Positions 26,411 through 40,285 of a DNA stretch of 64,000 bases are shown piece by piece. The stretch is from Chondrilla cf. caribensis (Eukaryota; Porifera; Demospongiae; Chondrillida; Chondrillidae). Location: assembly GCA_964020155.1 (NCBI GenBank), contig OZ026549.1:3147133-3211132 (forward strand), in the 5' to 3' direction. Every line of letters begins with the position of its first letter. The first letter of the stretch is position 1. A program made the translations under genes and the position numbers. The notes beneath the pieces were generated by a model that was not told the origin of the DNA, searched no databases, and worked only from the letters and a program-made list of their open reading frames with translations.

Positions 26411-29018
26411 TGCATGCAGCTATTTATTACTCAGATGAAAGAATATTCCAGTGAATACACCCCTGGTACTTTGCTGAACAGTGTGAGTAAATATTCAGCT
26501 TTTGTACCAACTGAGGTATACACAGAAGGGAGATGGAGAAGATTGGAAAAGTCTATTTGTCAATGATGTGCATTCTACTCTGTATCATTTCTTCAGCTGC
26601 CATTTCAGGTGATTTCAAGTCTCTTGTCAGAATTAATATCAACACCAACAGTTAGTCTAACAGTTTGAGGTACACAAAATAGCCGGTATAGGGTTACTGT
26701 ATTGTGTGGCATTGATCTTTTCACAGTTCCTATACTAATGCCGTCGGTAAAATTGAATGTAACCAGATTAGTGTGACATTCATACGTTTGGTGCACAGAC
26801 CAAACAAAATTGATACAAGGAGAGTTTGATTCCACGATTATTTCATCATAGCGTCGTTAAGGTAAACGCGCCTTATTTTGAGCAGTGCCAATTCCCAGCA
26901 GTTGGTCTCTCGCCGTATTATTTTCACACCAGTTAAGACAAAACATTCTTTGGTCTGCTCATTATTGACCGGATTAGGTGGAAAATCGACACTTTAAGGA
27001 ATTAACGACTGTTTGAAATTACCACCACCTTCCTAAAACTATACGTTTAGGCAATGACACCCACATTCCAGTACGGAATAATGCAGTTCACAGTACAGAC
27101 AGAGTTCATCTTTACGTATGTTGTAAGAATTGTCCCCTCACTCACCTACATGATATACGTCTTATCGATTATTACGATGAAATCGGACGGCTATTTCGCT
27201 CCATCTCGTTTACACCAGTGGTTTCCTCTATTGCCTATGGTTTCACCAGATCACACCATTATCTATGATGACACGTGCTACATCTATGTCATGTGCGCGT
27301 GACGTCCATGCAAGTTCAAAGTGCAATTGGTACTGTACTGTAAGATGTTATTTCACACTCTATAATAGGACGTACGGGCGTTATCAATTACATAGTACAG
27401 TATCGACTGAGCTATATATCAGCAGCCTATCCAAATATCCGTCATACATACTGGCTCAAAATCCTACAGTCTACAGCCGAGATTGCAATCAGTTGCTCGT
27501 AATCCATCTTTTTGGCTCGCAATGAGCTTTAAATGACCACCCAGACCACTGCTACCATCCTAACCGTATTTGTAGTCACAATTATCTTCAATATATTTTA
27601 TATTCAAACTCACATTCTTGCCAGGTTTAAACACACAAACATTATCTGTTTGTTTTGTTTTTACACCTGTGTCCAAGAGTTACATATGTATACGTGATGA
27701 TTGTAGAAATTCTTCGACATGCTAGATTGATTAAGATAAAACACATCTTAATGTATATGTGATGTTTGAATAATAAAGCATTTCTCCCCCCTCTACGTAT
27801 CAGGGAATAGTTACAATAGCTGGGCCATCCCTATCAGGTACCTGTGGTGGAGTGGGGAAGGGGTGGTCTAGCAAAACAAATGATTGTTTGCCACCTAAAC
27901 TTTCACACATACAGGGTAAGACTTTTGAGCAATTAATAGTTGATAATAATCCAAAATAAATAATAATCAAAGTGGGGATAGGGCCAGGAGACATGTACAT
28001 GTCAGAAAGCGCATGAAGATATGTAAAAACTAGTGGAATTAATCTCATTTACCTTATCAGAAGTTGAGCATAAATATTCTTCTATAAAGGTTGATAAATT
28101 GCTGAGTAACTTGACTAAACTGCTCAATAGCCATGTTTGCTTGACAATGTCTGTTAATCGGCAGTGAAGACATGGACAGAAGAATAGTACATTCTTGGTC
28201 TCCATTTTATTATTTGGCAGTACTGCACTATAATGGACTTGCCATGCCCATTTGGTTGGCAAACAATTGAATCATTCCCCAAAAATAGGTCCATGAGAGC
28301 AGAGATCTGTTGTGCAGAAAACACATAATGATTTGAGATGTCTGCATTCAATTTTACATTAGGCATATAAACCAGGCTGCCTATACTTTCATGTTTGACG
28401 TGTACTACACTTAATTTTTTTTCGTTCTCTCCTTTGGCAAAATTTTGACAAAATCTTTATATCATCATCATAATAGGCTGTTCTTAAGGAAATCTGTAGC
28501 GATGTCATTGAAAAGCAAATGGCAACTTATTAAAAATTACAGTATAACAATGATTAACAGTGGATATTGCATTCTGACTGCTTGCAGTGGTCCCATGTAT
28601 GGTACATAACACAAGATGTGGAGACATCAAGTATTAGTGCTATACATGATACAACCAAGTACATAGATGCCAAAACTCCTTACTGCAATTAGATATACAG
28701 TCACTTTACAGGCAGGAATTTGGATGTGTAATATTAATAATGCATAACATGGCATGTTATTAGAATGTAACAATTTTATTACTAAGTTAAAATTAATAAG
28801 AATTCATATGTGGTAAGTGTAACAAACTGCATCTACCAAAGTGGAATCCAATGAAAATATAATGAACATGCTGTAACCAAACTATTAATTCTTAATTCAC
28901 TGTTTGTAATGTACATTTTCCCCCTAGGCTCCACTAAGGTAACTGTGGTGATTGATGGCTACACAGTTGACTCCACTCAGTCCTCACCAGCTTCACTACC
29001 ACTAGGAACAGCTCTTGT

Positions 29019-30473
29019 TGACAAATTGTTTCACTGGAATTACGCCGAACCAGCTGACAATAGACCAAAGTCTCTATCAGCTGGGAGACCGAAGTCCGAT
29101 TTTGATGGCAACCAGTGATTACCTCCCAGTCATCCAAATCCTCAAAAAATGGGAACCACAGACAGCTGTTTCGCTCTTATTTGAGCTCCTCAGTGTGGTA
29201 CACCCTGTACATCATTTGGATGACTGTCCTCATCCTATCATTCCGACACACAAGTGAATACTTGTGGTCTTCATGATAAGAGAGGACGAGGGAGGCTTAC
29301 AGTCAAGGCGTGACTGTGCGCTCTGATGGTAGGGTAGGTTTGTTGCACAATAAGCCTGTGCAAGGCCTAAGGTTGACAAATTGTTTCACTGGAATTACGC
29401 CGAACCAGCTGACAATAGACCAAAGTCTCTATCAGCTGGGAGACCGAAGTCCGATTTTGATGGCAACCAGTGATTACCTCCCAGTCATCCAAATCCTCAA
29501 AAAATGGGAACCACAGACAGCTGTTTCGCTCTTATTTGAGCTCCTCAGTGTGGTACACCCTGTACATCATTTGGATGACTGTCCTCATCCTATCATTCCG
29601 ACACACAAGTGAATACTTGTGGTCTTCATGATAAGAGAGGACGAGGGAGGCTTACAGTCAAGGCGTGACTGTGCGCTCTGATGGTAGGGTAGGTTTGTTG
29701 CACAATAAGCCTGTGCAAGGCCTAAGGACGCACAGGCTTATTGTGCAACAAACCTACCCTACCATCAGAGCGCACAGTCACGCCTTGACTGTAAGCCTCC
29801 CTCGTCCTCTCTTATCATGAAGACCACAAGTATTCACTTGTGTGTCGGAATGATAGGATGAGGACAGTCATCCAAATGATGTACAGGGTGTACCACACTG
29901 AGGAGCTCAAATAAGAGCGAAACAGCTGTCTGTGGTTCCCATTTTTTGAGGATTTGGATGACTGGGAGGTAATCACTGGTTGCCATCAAAATCGGACTTC
30001 GGTCTCCCAGCTGATAGAGACTTTGGTCTATTGTCAGCTGGTTCGGCGTAATTCCAGTGAAACAATTTGTCAACCTTAGGCCTTGCACAGGCTTATTGTG
30101 CAACAAACCTACCCTACCATCAGAGCGCACAGTCACGCCTTGACTGTAAGCCTCCCTCGTCCTCTCTTATCATGAAGACCACAAGTATTCACTTGTGTGT
30201 CGGAATGATAGGATGAGGACAGTCATCCAAATGATGTACAGGGTGTACCACACTGAGGAGCTCAAATAAGAGCGAAACAGCTGTCTGTGGTTCCCATTTT
30301 TTGAGGATTTGGATGACTGGGAGGTAATCACTGGTTGCCATCAAAATCGGACTTCGGTCTCCCAGCTGATAGAGACTTTGGTCTATTGTCAGCTGGTTCG
30401 GCGTAATTCCAGTGAAACAATTTGTCAACCTTAGGCCTTGCACAGGCTTATTGTGCAACAAACCTACCCTACC
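29019..30473. mobile_element. Foldback element: two 697-bp inverted arms, each two tandem 355-bp units
   Basis: The left arm 29019-29715 is the reverse complement of 29731-30427 with no length difference, around a 15-base spacer. Each arm holds two tandem copies of a unit of about 355 bp (29019 and 29374 start identically with TGACAAATTG). The right side continues 46 bases into another unit. It is flanked by the 12-bp direct repeat AACAGCTCTTGT (29007-29018 and 30474-30485), which occurs once in receptors A, C and D, so this is a target duplication or close to it. The element interrupts the Ig1 exon of B. The identical 100-residue frames in the arms look like incidental open frames. The structure resembles foldback elements with subrepeated inverted ends. 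Confidence 0.9.
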
Positions 30474-33197
30474 AACAGCTCTTGTGTTGGTGTGTAGAGT
30501 CAGTGGAATACCACAGAGACAGATCAAATATAGCTGGACATGTCCAGATGGTCCATGTGAACGTCCAGGATATGTGGGGAGAAAGGTTGTTAACGGGAGT
30601 ATTCTAGCAGTCAATATAACTTCTGTCAGTGATAGAGGAACATATACCTGTAAAGTATCAAGAGATGAGGCAGATGGGGGATACAGCCAAAATTATACCC
30701 TCGATGTTTCAGGTCAATACACACAACAAACATGCACCGAAAATAAGTGGTGAAATTCTGTTTTCACAGTCCTCAGGTATTTACAGTTTCACTATGATTT
30801 TATGTAAACTGTTTTGGAAAATAACAGGAAACACACAATTCTTGGTATTCCAAAGAGCCAAATTTGGAGAGTTAGTCATCTCCCCAAATTTGGGACATAC
30901 ACAAAACAAGCAACATTCATGTAAGATCAGAAGATTCTCTGGGAATACACATGTTACATACCCAAGCCAACTTTGATCATAAATAGGTTAAATAAATATA
31001 TAGGTAGGTTATTATTCAGATGCTTAGCAACTGGAATTTGTTCAAAACACGTCTCAACATCCTTATCACCTCCCTAAATTTTCGCTGTTTCAAGGGAGAA
31101 TGGGCATGAACATGTACGTATGTTTAATGTTTAAACCTAATAAAAATGATGAAACAGCTGAATATGAAGGTTGGGGCTTAATCAGATTTTAACTATCTAA
31201 TTCATAACATGTTAACAATGCATTAATGCACAAAGATATTATATGCACATGTCAGAAACAATTTTATACTTATACATGTGTATGAAATGAAAAATCTTAT
31301 TATCGTTATAGGAGGACATGTTATCCACAGTTATGGGAGGCTTGTCCACCGGACACATGTAATCACTAGAGGAGATCAACTTCTACCACCTGGTGATGTA
31401 ACAGGGCCTGGAAGAATGGACTGCATAAGAACTGCACCACAAGCTGCTCGTTTTCGATTTTTCGGTGGCGATCAACCCAACAATTTAGTAAATCAAAGTG
31501 ATGATGATGGTGATGAAATGGCTACTTTATTCTTCAACTGAGCTTACTTGTCAATGAACAATTTCACTGCAGAGTATTCCTGTCAGAATGATACATATAT
31601 TCTTTTCTATTTATCACCAGGTAATAACTACTACTAATACTAGGTATTGCTTACAATATGAAAACATTCAACCATTGCAATAACAACAGTGATATCAATT
31701 CTAACGCTTTATTACTGTTTCATCACTCCCTGACAGGATCATTACCCAATGTCACTATCATGAGGGTTGTGACAAACACCACTGATGTAAGAATAGTCCT
31801 CAACAAAATTCCCTCAGACGATATTGGTAGAGTCATTGTAGGATATGAACGTCATGACCTTGGAGTGATACTGCAGGGAAAGTATGCAAATATTGGCACA
31901 CGTACACAGCATACATTCTCATCACTAGTCCCAGGTGCTAGGTACACAGTAGTAGTGCAGGGACTACATAAAGGTGCGATGGGACGTCAAAGAAGTCGGC
32001 ATGTCACAAGGAGAGATTTCAAAACTAAAGTGAAAGGTCAGGGTAATATCACATTTTACTTGAGCATATTTATCTCATACTAGGTGGTGCATAAAGAGTC
32101 AAATTTGGACTGAGTTACAATTTTTTGTGCTAGAGTTGTTTGGAATGAGACCATGGCACCACACAACTATTTATTACTTTCCGACATCAATTTATTGAGC
32201 ATTTGTGCTGGACTTCTCTTCGTATGCCCCTTTAGCCCCCACACACCACATCAAAGTATAACTGAAATATAGAACAAAATAATTTACATGTATACACATC
32301 CAATTTATACTTACACATTAATTATGCATACATATCCATGGATGTATTATATAAAATTTTACATACGTACGTAATAGCACAACATTCACCTAACCATCTG
32401 TATTATGTACACAAAAATCTTTTTCGGGGTGGAGGTAAGGCCACATTAGCCTTCCCTTCAGAGAAATTCCCCCTCCCCCTTTCTGGAGATTCTCTATTTA
32501 CCTCCCTTGAGATACCTCATACAATTATACAGAGCACATCATATATCTGTAGGTTTTAGGGAACAGATTTCCTGGGATGAATATGGTCCCACAATACAAG
32601 TACTACATATTATACTATAATAATAATATAATTATATTACATCTACACATAATACTACGAGTGTGTGCCCAAACACACGTACACACACACCATCACATTA
32701 TAAATCACACAAATAATATCACAGTGACTAATTAACAACACGTTATTATTTTCCAACATCAATTTATTGGGAATTTGTGCTGGTCTTCTCTTTCATATGC
32801 CCCTTTAGCACAGACACACACCATAACAAAGTAAAACTAAAAATTTAATATAGAACAAAATAATTTACATGTATACACGTTCACTTAATAAGTGCTTTTT
32901 AGACATTTAATTATGTTACATATTTATGGTTGTATTATAAATTATACATAATATGTACGTAATACGTTGCACTTTCACCTAGCCATCTGTATATGTACAC
33001 AAAAACATTTTTGAGAGTGGATGTCACATTTGCCTTCCCTTAAGAGAAATTCTCCTCCCCCTTCTGGAGATTCTATATTTACCCCCCTTGAGATACCTCA
33101 TACAATTATTCGGAACACATCAGATATCTGTAGGTTTTAGAAAACAGACTTTCTGGGATGAATATGGTCCCACTGTACACACATACTACGAATGTTT

Positions 33198-33198
<1 letters not shown>

Positions 33199-33257
<59 letters not shown>
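33199..33257. repeat. (CA)n microsatellite at the 3' side of the LINE insertion
   Basis: A 59-bp CA run directly abuts the LINE's 3' tail; a further CA run (36915-36936) abuts its 5' side. The paralogous intron of A has one short CA run (about 2738-2751), so the target was a CA repeat. Confidence 0.95.
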
Positions 33258-33259
<2 letters not shown>

Positions 33260-36200
33260 CTTCTTCTTCTTCTTCTATTTCACTGCCGATTCGGTCACGT
33301 GACCCCCAAAATGGGGGAGCAAAGCTAGAGTTGAGATCTTCTATAGGTCTGGGTTGCAAGAATGGAATCTGAAACCGCCTTTTGAACCACTTCTTGCAGG
33401 TTGAGCATTGTACAGCTCCACGTTGTTCATGAACTGGTTTGCGTCTTTCAACCAAACACTTATATCTCTTCATGTCACTTTCTCTGCGAAAGGTCCGGGA
33501 GCATTCCGGGCATTGTACCCAATTATCAGCTTGTCTTCTGTGTTGTTCTCTATGGGTGATGTCTGTGCGAGCCTCTCTGTGGTATTCCGCCACTCTTCCC
33601 TTGATGTAGTTGCCTTTGCATACCATGTATCTTCTGGGATTTGCATGTCTTTCAGATCAGATCGTATCACATCTCTCCAGCGTTTTGGTGGGCCTCCTTG
33701 TGGGCGAGGTTCTGGCAGCCAGCTGAACAGGCTGACTTTGGGTGTACGATTGTCAGGCATCCTAGCAAGGTGTCCAAGCCATTCTAGACGACGTTTAGTG
33801 ACTTTTTCTGACATTGTTTCCATGTCTCCCCATTGTCGCCTGATGCTCTGGGATGTAATGTGTTTGTCCCACTGTTGTTGGTTTGTGATGCCTAAGGTTT
33901 TGCGAATGCATCTATGGTGGAAGGAGTCTAGTCTCTTTAGGTCCTTTTTAAGTGGCGTCCAGCATTCAGCCCCATAGAGTAGGATGGACAGGACACAGGC
34001 TTGGTATACTTTGCGTTTGGTCTCCACTCGCAGATCCCTGTGTTGAACACTGGTTACCGGAGTGCTCCAAAGGCTCTTGAGGCTTGAGCTATTCTCTTGT
34101 CACTGTCTGGTTGCATTTTTCCCGTTGATGAAATCACTGCCCCCAAGTATGTGAACTCTGTCACACTCTCAACTCGTTCATCCCCTGTTGGGATGGGAGT
34201 GCTGTCTTCAGCTCTACCCTCTCCCCCACTCACCATTAGCTTCGTCTTTCATATACTAACTGACAAGCCAAAGTCGTTGACTACTTCCATGTACATACGA
34301 ATAGCATTCTCAGCACCTTCTCTGTTTTTGGCAAGTAGGGCTGCATCATCTGCAAATTGGAGCTCAGTGAGTCTGGTTTCTTCCGCATTGCGGGTACATA
34401 TACCTTCTAAACAGCTTCTGATCATGTTTGTATTTCAGGGTCAGACCCACTCCATCTAAATTTTTAATTCTTGCTAGCCAGCGCTCCACAAAGACACACG
34501 CATAAAGGTTGAAAAGTACTGGTGCCATGCAGCACCCCTGTCGCAGCCCATTGTCAACATCAATTGGTTCTAAGGTCTTTCCATCCAATTGTATGGTAGC
34601 TTGCATGTCTTGATGGAATGCTTTAATCAGCTGGATGGTTGGGTCAGGTATTCCTAGCTTGTGGAGAACCTGTCATAATGCCTCGCGTGGAACTGAGTCA
34701 TAAGCCTTTTTGAAATCGATGAAAAGGAAGAAAGCCTTTGTCTGATGCTCCCATGATTTCTCTACTAGCTGGCGGATGGCAAATATCATGTCTGAGCACC
34801 CTCTGCCTTTGCGGAAACCACACTGGGACTCAGGCAGTTCATCCTCTGCAAATGTCTGTAAGCGGTCCTGTAGGATTCTGGCAATCACTTTACCAACAAC
34901 ATCAAGCAGGGAGATACCCCTCCAGTTGTCACATTTTGACAGGTCACCCTCTTAGGGATAGGAATCAGCACTGCATCTGTCCAGTCCTTGGGAACTGACT
35001 GGTTTTTCCAGGTTGTGTGGACGAGATCAAGCAGTTGATCCGCAAACCCTGGGTCCTGGCAGGCCACTTTCACCATTTCAGGCCGGATTCCTGAGCTACC
35101 CCCAGCCTTTCTATTCTTGAGCCTGCCAATAGCCCTGACTAGTTCCTCCATTGATGGTAGCTCAGTTAACTTTGGTCTCATAGGTCGCTGCCTGATCCTG
35201 TCCAGTTCTGCATGATTGTATTGACTCTCGACATTCAGGATGCTTGTGAAATGACATTTCCAACGCTGTTGTTTAGCATCCACTGAGGTGCAAGGATGTC
35301 CTTGTTTGTCTTTAATTGTACCAGTTCTCTGAGATATCAGCCCCTTACAGGCGCACTGCATGTCACGGATTGATTGCCACGCTTCTTTCCCTCCAAACCC
35401 TCGTTGTTGTGCTGTGTCTACCTTACTGCGAAACCAAGTATCCTTTGTATTTCTCAATGCTTTGCGTGCATCCAGTCGAGCCTTCACAAACTTTTGACGA
35501 TCGATTGTGTTTCCACTGCCAAGCCATTTGGTATAAAGTTGGTTCCTCTGTTGGAAGAGCGGTTCCAGAACATCCACATTGTCTCTAAACCAGTCTGGTT
35601 GTCGACGTTGTTCATGGCCTAGAACCTCTTCTGCCGCTCTCACTAAACCTGTTTTTATAGCCGACCATTTTTCTTCCACATTGCCCTCTTTGACCCATGC
35701 ATCTGTAACCTTTCTACAGACAAGCGCTCTGTAAGGTTGCCTATCAGCTTCAGCTCTGCTTGTAAGGTGTGAAACGTTAAACCTTTTGTGTTTCTTATTC
35801 CTGGGTTGCTAGTATCCCCTCTTCCCTGTCATTTTCATCTTGATCCGAAGGAGTTGGTGGTCGGAATTGCACTCCGCACCTCGTTTCACACAAGCATCCA
35901 GGCACCTCTTTCTATCTCTTTGTCGCATGATGGCAAAATCAATACAGTGCCATTTCTTGGTCTTGGGGTGTTTCCAGGTCTGTTTGTAGATGTCTTTCTT
36001 GCAGAACAAAGTGTTATGCAGGGTTGCCTCATTCATGGCTAAGAACGTCAGAAGCTCTCGTCCAGAATCATTGATGTCCCCAAAACCGTGTGGACCACGA
36101 ACACTAGTCCACAGGTCATCGTCATTGAGTCTGGAACCTACGCGGGCATTGAAGTCTCCCATGATGACGTAGCATTCACTTGGTGGTATTGCATTCATAG

Positions 36201-36914
36201 CCTGTTGCACTTCATCCTTGAATTTCTCTTTGTCTGTTCTATTTGCTGCAAATGTTGGTGCATAACAAGATAAAATGTGAATGCGGTCTGCTGTACGCTT
36301 TCCTGTAAGCAGGGTGGCTGTTACAACTCATGAGCTCCAAGCCTTCCATTGCTTTCCACCTGCTTCCCATGCCTGCACTGCTGGACCACTAAGCACAATT
36401 GCCACTCCCTCTCCCCTCTGTCTAATCTCTCCATCAGGTGGTATTAGTCGACCTGCTGCTATTACAATGCTCTCTCCAACTCTATACACTGCATCATTAA
36501 ACCACTTAGTTTCTTGCAGAGCAGCCACAGATATCTCGTACCTCTCCAGTTCTCTTACCACTTGATCTATCCTGAGGTCATCATAATGTCCTGTCCTGGG
36601 ATGTTGTCATGCTGTCTCCACTGGACCCTCATAGTCCAGCAAAGACCTTACGTTCCACGAGCCCAAAAACCATGTTCGGCTCTTACGCCTTGCTCTTTGT
36701 GCAGTCTTCGTGCTTCTCCGGGAGTGCTGCAAGTTCTCCACAGATTGACGCTCAAGGGAAGATCCAGGTGACGCCATCAGTCGACGTCCAGTGCCTGAGT
36801 TCATCACATTTCTTGAGCGTGAGCGTGAAGCCATAGCCCCGTTAGCCAGCAAAAGTTCTGGGTTCTGCTGTTCACCCGAATACCACATTGAGGAGGGGTT
36901 GGTCTTTATTCGGG
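33258..36914 (-). mobile_element. AP-endonuclease LINE inserted in a CA repeat within receptor B
   Basis: On the minus strand, 5' to 3', it carries endonuclease, reverse transcriptase and C-terminal zinc-finger sequences, ending in a (GAA)n tail (TTC repeat at 33258-33276). It lies between two CA runs inside the intron before FN3-2. Sequences on either side align with the corresponding A intron (2640-2730 and 2745-2780), so the element accounts for the whole extra length. Confidence 0.9.
33290..36850 (-). pseudogene. Decayed LINE ORF: AP-endonuclease, reverse transcriptase, C2H2-like fingers
   Basis: The coding order is readable but split by frameshifts and stops. Endonuclease: LGSWNVRSL near 36660, VAALQETKW, YVIMGDFNARVGS near 36140, and SDHQLLR. 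RT: IPIPK; QCGFRKGRGCSD; FIDFKKAYDSV near 34700; LRQGCCMAPVLFNLY near 34540; FADDAALLAK near 34340. The C-terminal part includes LEWLGHLARMP near 33770, then CPECSRTFRR and QRGAVQCSTCKKWF near 33420-33510. Motifs are those of AP-endonuclease-type non-LTR elements, probably near the RTE/CR1-like groups; the clade is not certain. At least five frame breaks make it inactive. Confidence 0.85.
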
Positions 36915-37439
36915 ACACACACACACACACACACACCATCACAATATAAATACAAATAATATCTCAGTGACTTAACCCCATGTAATATAATAATATTTGT
37001 ACATAATAATATGACGTATATTTGTTGCTCTCTATGGATTCAGAACCATCAGCTCCAAGGTATCCCTGTATAATTGGAGATGATACAGATGGAATTGAAC
37101 TAAACTGGATACCTCCACTGGAACCCAATGGAGATGTCTACTATCTCATTGAATATAATGATGGAAATAGAACTGTTTCAGTATATACCTCAAGTGAGTC
37201 TACTTACTTGAATTTAACAGGACTACAGAGAGGAGTGACCTACAACTTCACAGTGGTGGCAGTGAACTCAGCAGGAAGGAGTGATACTGGAACTGTTCTG
37301 AAGTACACATATAACCCACAGAGTAAGTAGCTAACATTACAATGAGCAGTTTTAGTAAAGTTGTATATATGTGTGATAGTGTGTTCATGGGTGTGTGTGC
37401 AAGTGCATATGTGTGTACATGTGTGTACGTGTGTGTGTT

Positions 37440-37556
<117 letters not shown>

Positions 37557-38204
37557 ATACATATGCCGACTTGTGCATATGTGTTTGTACATAATATTAT
37601 TATTTGAAGGATGAACAATCTGATGTAGCAGCATGCTCAAATTGCTTACTACAGTTAACACTCCATCACAAAAATCTCCTACCTCATCACAAATCTCTCC
37701 CACTGGAGTGATCATAGCTGTAGCTGTAGTGATCATCGTGATATTACTGGTCATTATTACAATACTGAGTGTTTTGCTGATATCGAAGAGGAAGAGACAA
37801 CCACAGAGCAGGGTGACAAGGTAAACATGTCAGAGATTTATGATGGAGTGGATGATATAGTGAAGACCAATCAAGATTATGAAGAAGTGGATGTCAGCAA
37901 GATGGATGATGATGTGATGACCAGCAAAAACTATCAAAAACTGAATGTCAGAAAGATGGATCCTCTGGGTGATGAGGTGATGACCATGAAAAGCAATTTT
38001 GGATTAAATGTCAGCAAACAGAATGATGCTATTATTTGCGAAGAAGACTATGAAGAAATAGTCACTGAAAGGATGGACGAGACCACCCAATATGCGTCAT
38101 TGAAGTGATAACTTATGAGAGGGCTATCCAGGGTATAGAAGCATACATCATTTTATAGCATAAGTTTATTTTGTGTATGTATGTATACTTACATACGCAT
38201 ATAG

Positions 38205-40285
38205 TAGGAATGATCTCTGTTCTCCAGTAGCCTTCATTTTTCAGTCCTAATTACACTACACAGAGTATAAGCATATTTCGAATTTATTCATTACCCGTGT
38301 ATCAGTGTTAGCGTTGAGTTTGTACATGTTGAAATAGTGTTCACTTCATGATTATACCAGTAGTAATAATTGATTATACAAATAGAAATAATATTATATT
38401 AATACTATCAATTAAATGTTGCTCTACGTAAATTGCATGGGTGTGAACACATAACATTGGATGGAAAATTTACAGTATTTCCTTACTCAAACTGATTCTA
38501 TAAAAATAGAAAATGTATGTATATGCACTATGTAGTGTTGTTTTGATTAATCATAACTATAACTAAAATATGTTTTAGTAATGCTCTGGACCTTTTAGTT
38601 AATCATAACTATAACTAACTAAAAGTGCAGGAGTCACCTTCAAAAAACTATAACTGTAACTAAAAGTGTATATGATGTCCCTAACTAAAACTATAATCAA
38701 ATATCTGCCACAAATGTTGTAGTTACTGTTACAGTACAAGACCATGTTAGAGTACAGAGACTATAGTAGCACTATAAAATTGTTCCCAGTAAATGGAAAT
38801 GGTGTGTTTATATGCAGATATTTGAAGGCCAGGAGCATTGGGAACAATGTAGGCATGAGCATATCATGATGGTAGAGTGTACATGTAAACACTCATTACT
38901 GTAACTAATACTATAACTGTCACTGTAACTATAACTAGAATATTTGCATTTTAAAGTGAAAACTGTAACTATAACCAAAATCTAGGAATTGGCTACATAC
39001 TATAACTAAAACTAAAATTCTATTTTCTGTCATCAGTGGATTAACTATAACTATTACTAAAATAGGTTTTTGTTAACTAAAACAACACTAGCACTATGAT
39101 AATATAAACTAATGCGTCTAAAATGTACATCCTATATCTATAAAATCTAGATACCTCCAATAAATCCACTGACTGAATTTATATATATTTTCCAGATGAA
39201 GTTGAGGATTTCCATCTACTGACTAATGTCACCAGTCATAGAATGAAATACTACTGTTGAAATGGGGTCTTTATTATGCAAAATAAATTAAAGATTAAGA
39301 TATTGCCAAATGTTGAAAGATGTTACACCAATTGAATGCTTACACAGGCATTCACATTACTTGATTACTCTTAGATTATTCTAGTAATCACATTACGTCT
39401 TATTACATCATCAATTTAACTTATATTGCATATTAAACACTTAATTATTCCACAACTTCCTATATCAATGTGGGTGGGGTTTGTGGTTTTGAGTTAGTAT
39501 ACATTTGTAGCACATTGAACGGTGTCTCAGTACACTGCAGTGAACCACTTGGGAAGGCTAACATACGGTGAGTACTATTGATGGCCAAGATCAAATGGAA
39601 CACTATAGCATAGTATATTTATGGTATCTTATGTGAGTGTCTATAGTGTAGTCTAGCCTAGTCAACCTGCTGCTGTACCCTTTATTCCAGCTAATTCCTC
39701 CTAAGTAACCTGCAGATATAGATGTAGGGGCGGTTACGTCAGACAAAGATATTACTTTTTTGTTTGACCTGTAAGAATTATAGCAATATAATAGGATAAA
39801 GTATTACAGCGGGATTGTTGGACAGTAGTAGGAGTAGTGATCATTCAACAACTTCTGGCCATAAATAATAACTCTTAATAACTCCTTGCTACTCTTCTAA
39901 TTTTCTTTAACTACTCTAAGATTTAGCTGTATTATTATACACAATACTATATACTGCACTGTGAACAAGATATAAGTCGTTCAGTTGGATTCATGACTGC
40001 AACCCTCTCCCCAATAAAATCCTGCAACATTAGTGTACTGACTGATCATGAACAAACTAGCTATACATGAGCAAAGTACAGGTTGACGCCATAATATGTC
40101 AGTATAATCATATAGTAGTGCATAAAGGCAGCATACTATATGTAATAATTCATGTGCCAGTGTGTACCATGATAGCTAGTAAGGATGGTCATCTAAGTGG
40201 AAAGGTGAGGTTTGCTTCTGTGGATTATTGATAATTCATTGGTTCATTAACCTTTTTCACCAAAACTAGTACCACATAGCCGGAC
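38205..40285. repeat. Receptor 3'-flank block (partner 11150-13650)
   Basis: Follows receptor B directly and matches the displaced flank of A. It is interrupted by the hAT-like MITE at 38533-39090. No gene recognised; the remaining sequence to 40780 is AT-rich and unassigned. Confidence 0.75.
38533..39090. mobile_element. hAT-like MITE, 558 bp, with perfect 8-bp target duplication
   Basis: Ends read TAGTGTTGTTTT and, reversed at the other end, TAGTGTTGTTTT. It is flanked by GCACTATG on both sides (38525-38532 and 39091-39098). The partner block at about 11450 has a single GTACTATG, the empty site. The 8-bp duplication and the TAGTG end fit the hAT superfamily. The interior is made largely of ATAACTATAACTAAAA-type subrepeats in both orientations and has no coding capacity. 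Confidence 0.9.

Noticed and set aside
29310..30136. Identical 100-residue proteins on opposite strands
   Set aside because: They are the two arms of the foldback element. The older units at 41758 and 54648 do not keep the frame, so coding is not supported.
29019..30473. CRISPR-like or satellite array
   Set aside because: Only two 355-bp units per arm with no spacers, in an animal genome context; the foldback structure explains it.
33408..36836. Plus-strand frames across the second LINE
   Set aside because: They are antisense to recognisable endonuclease and RT motifs.
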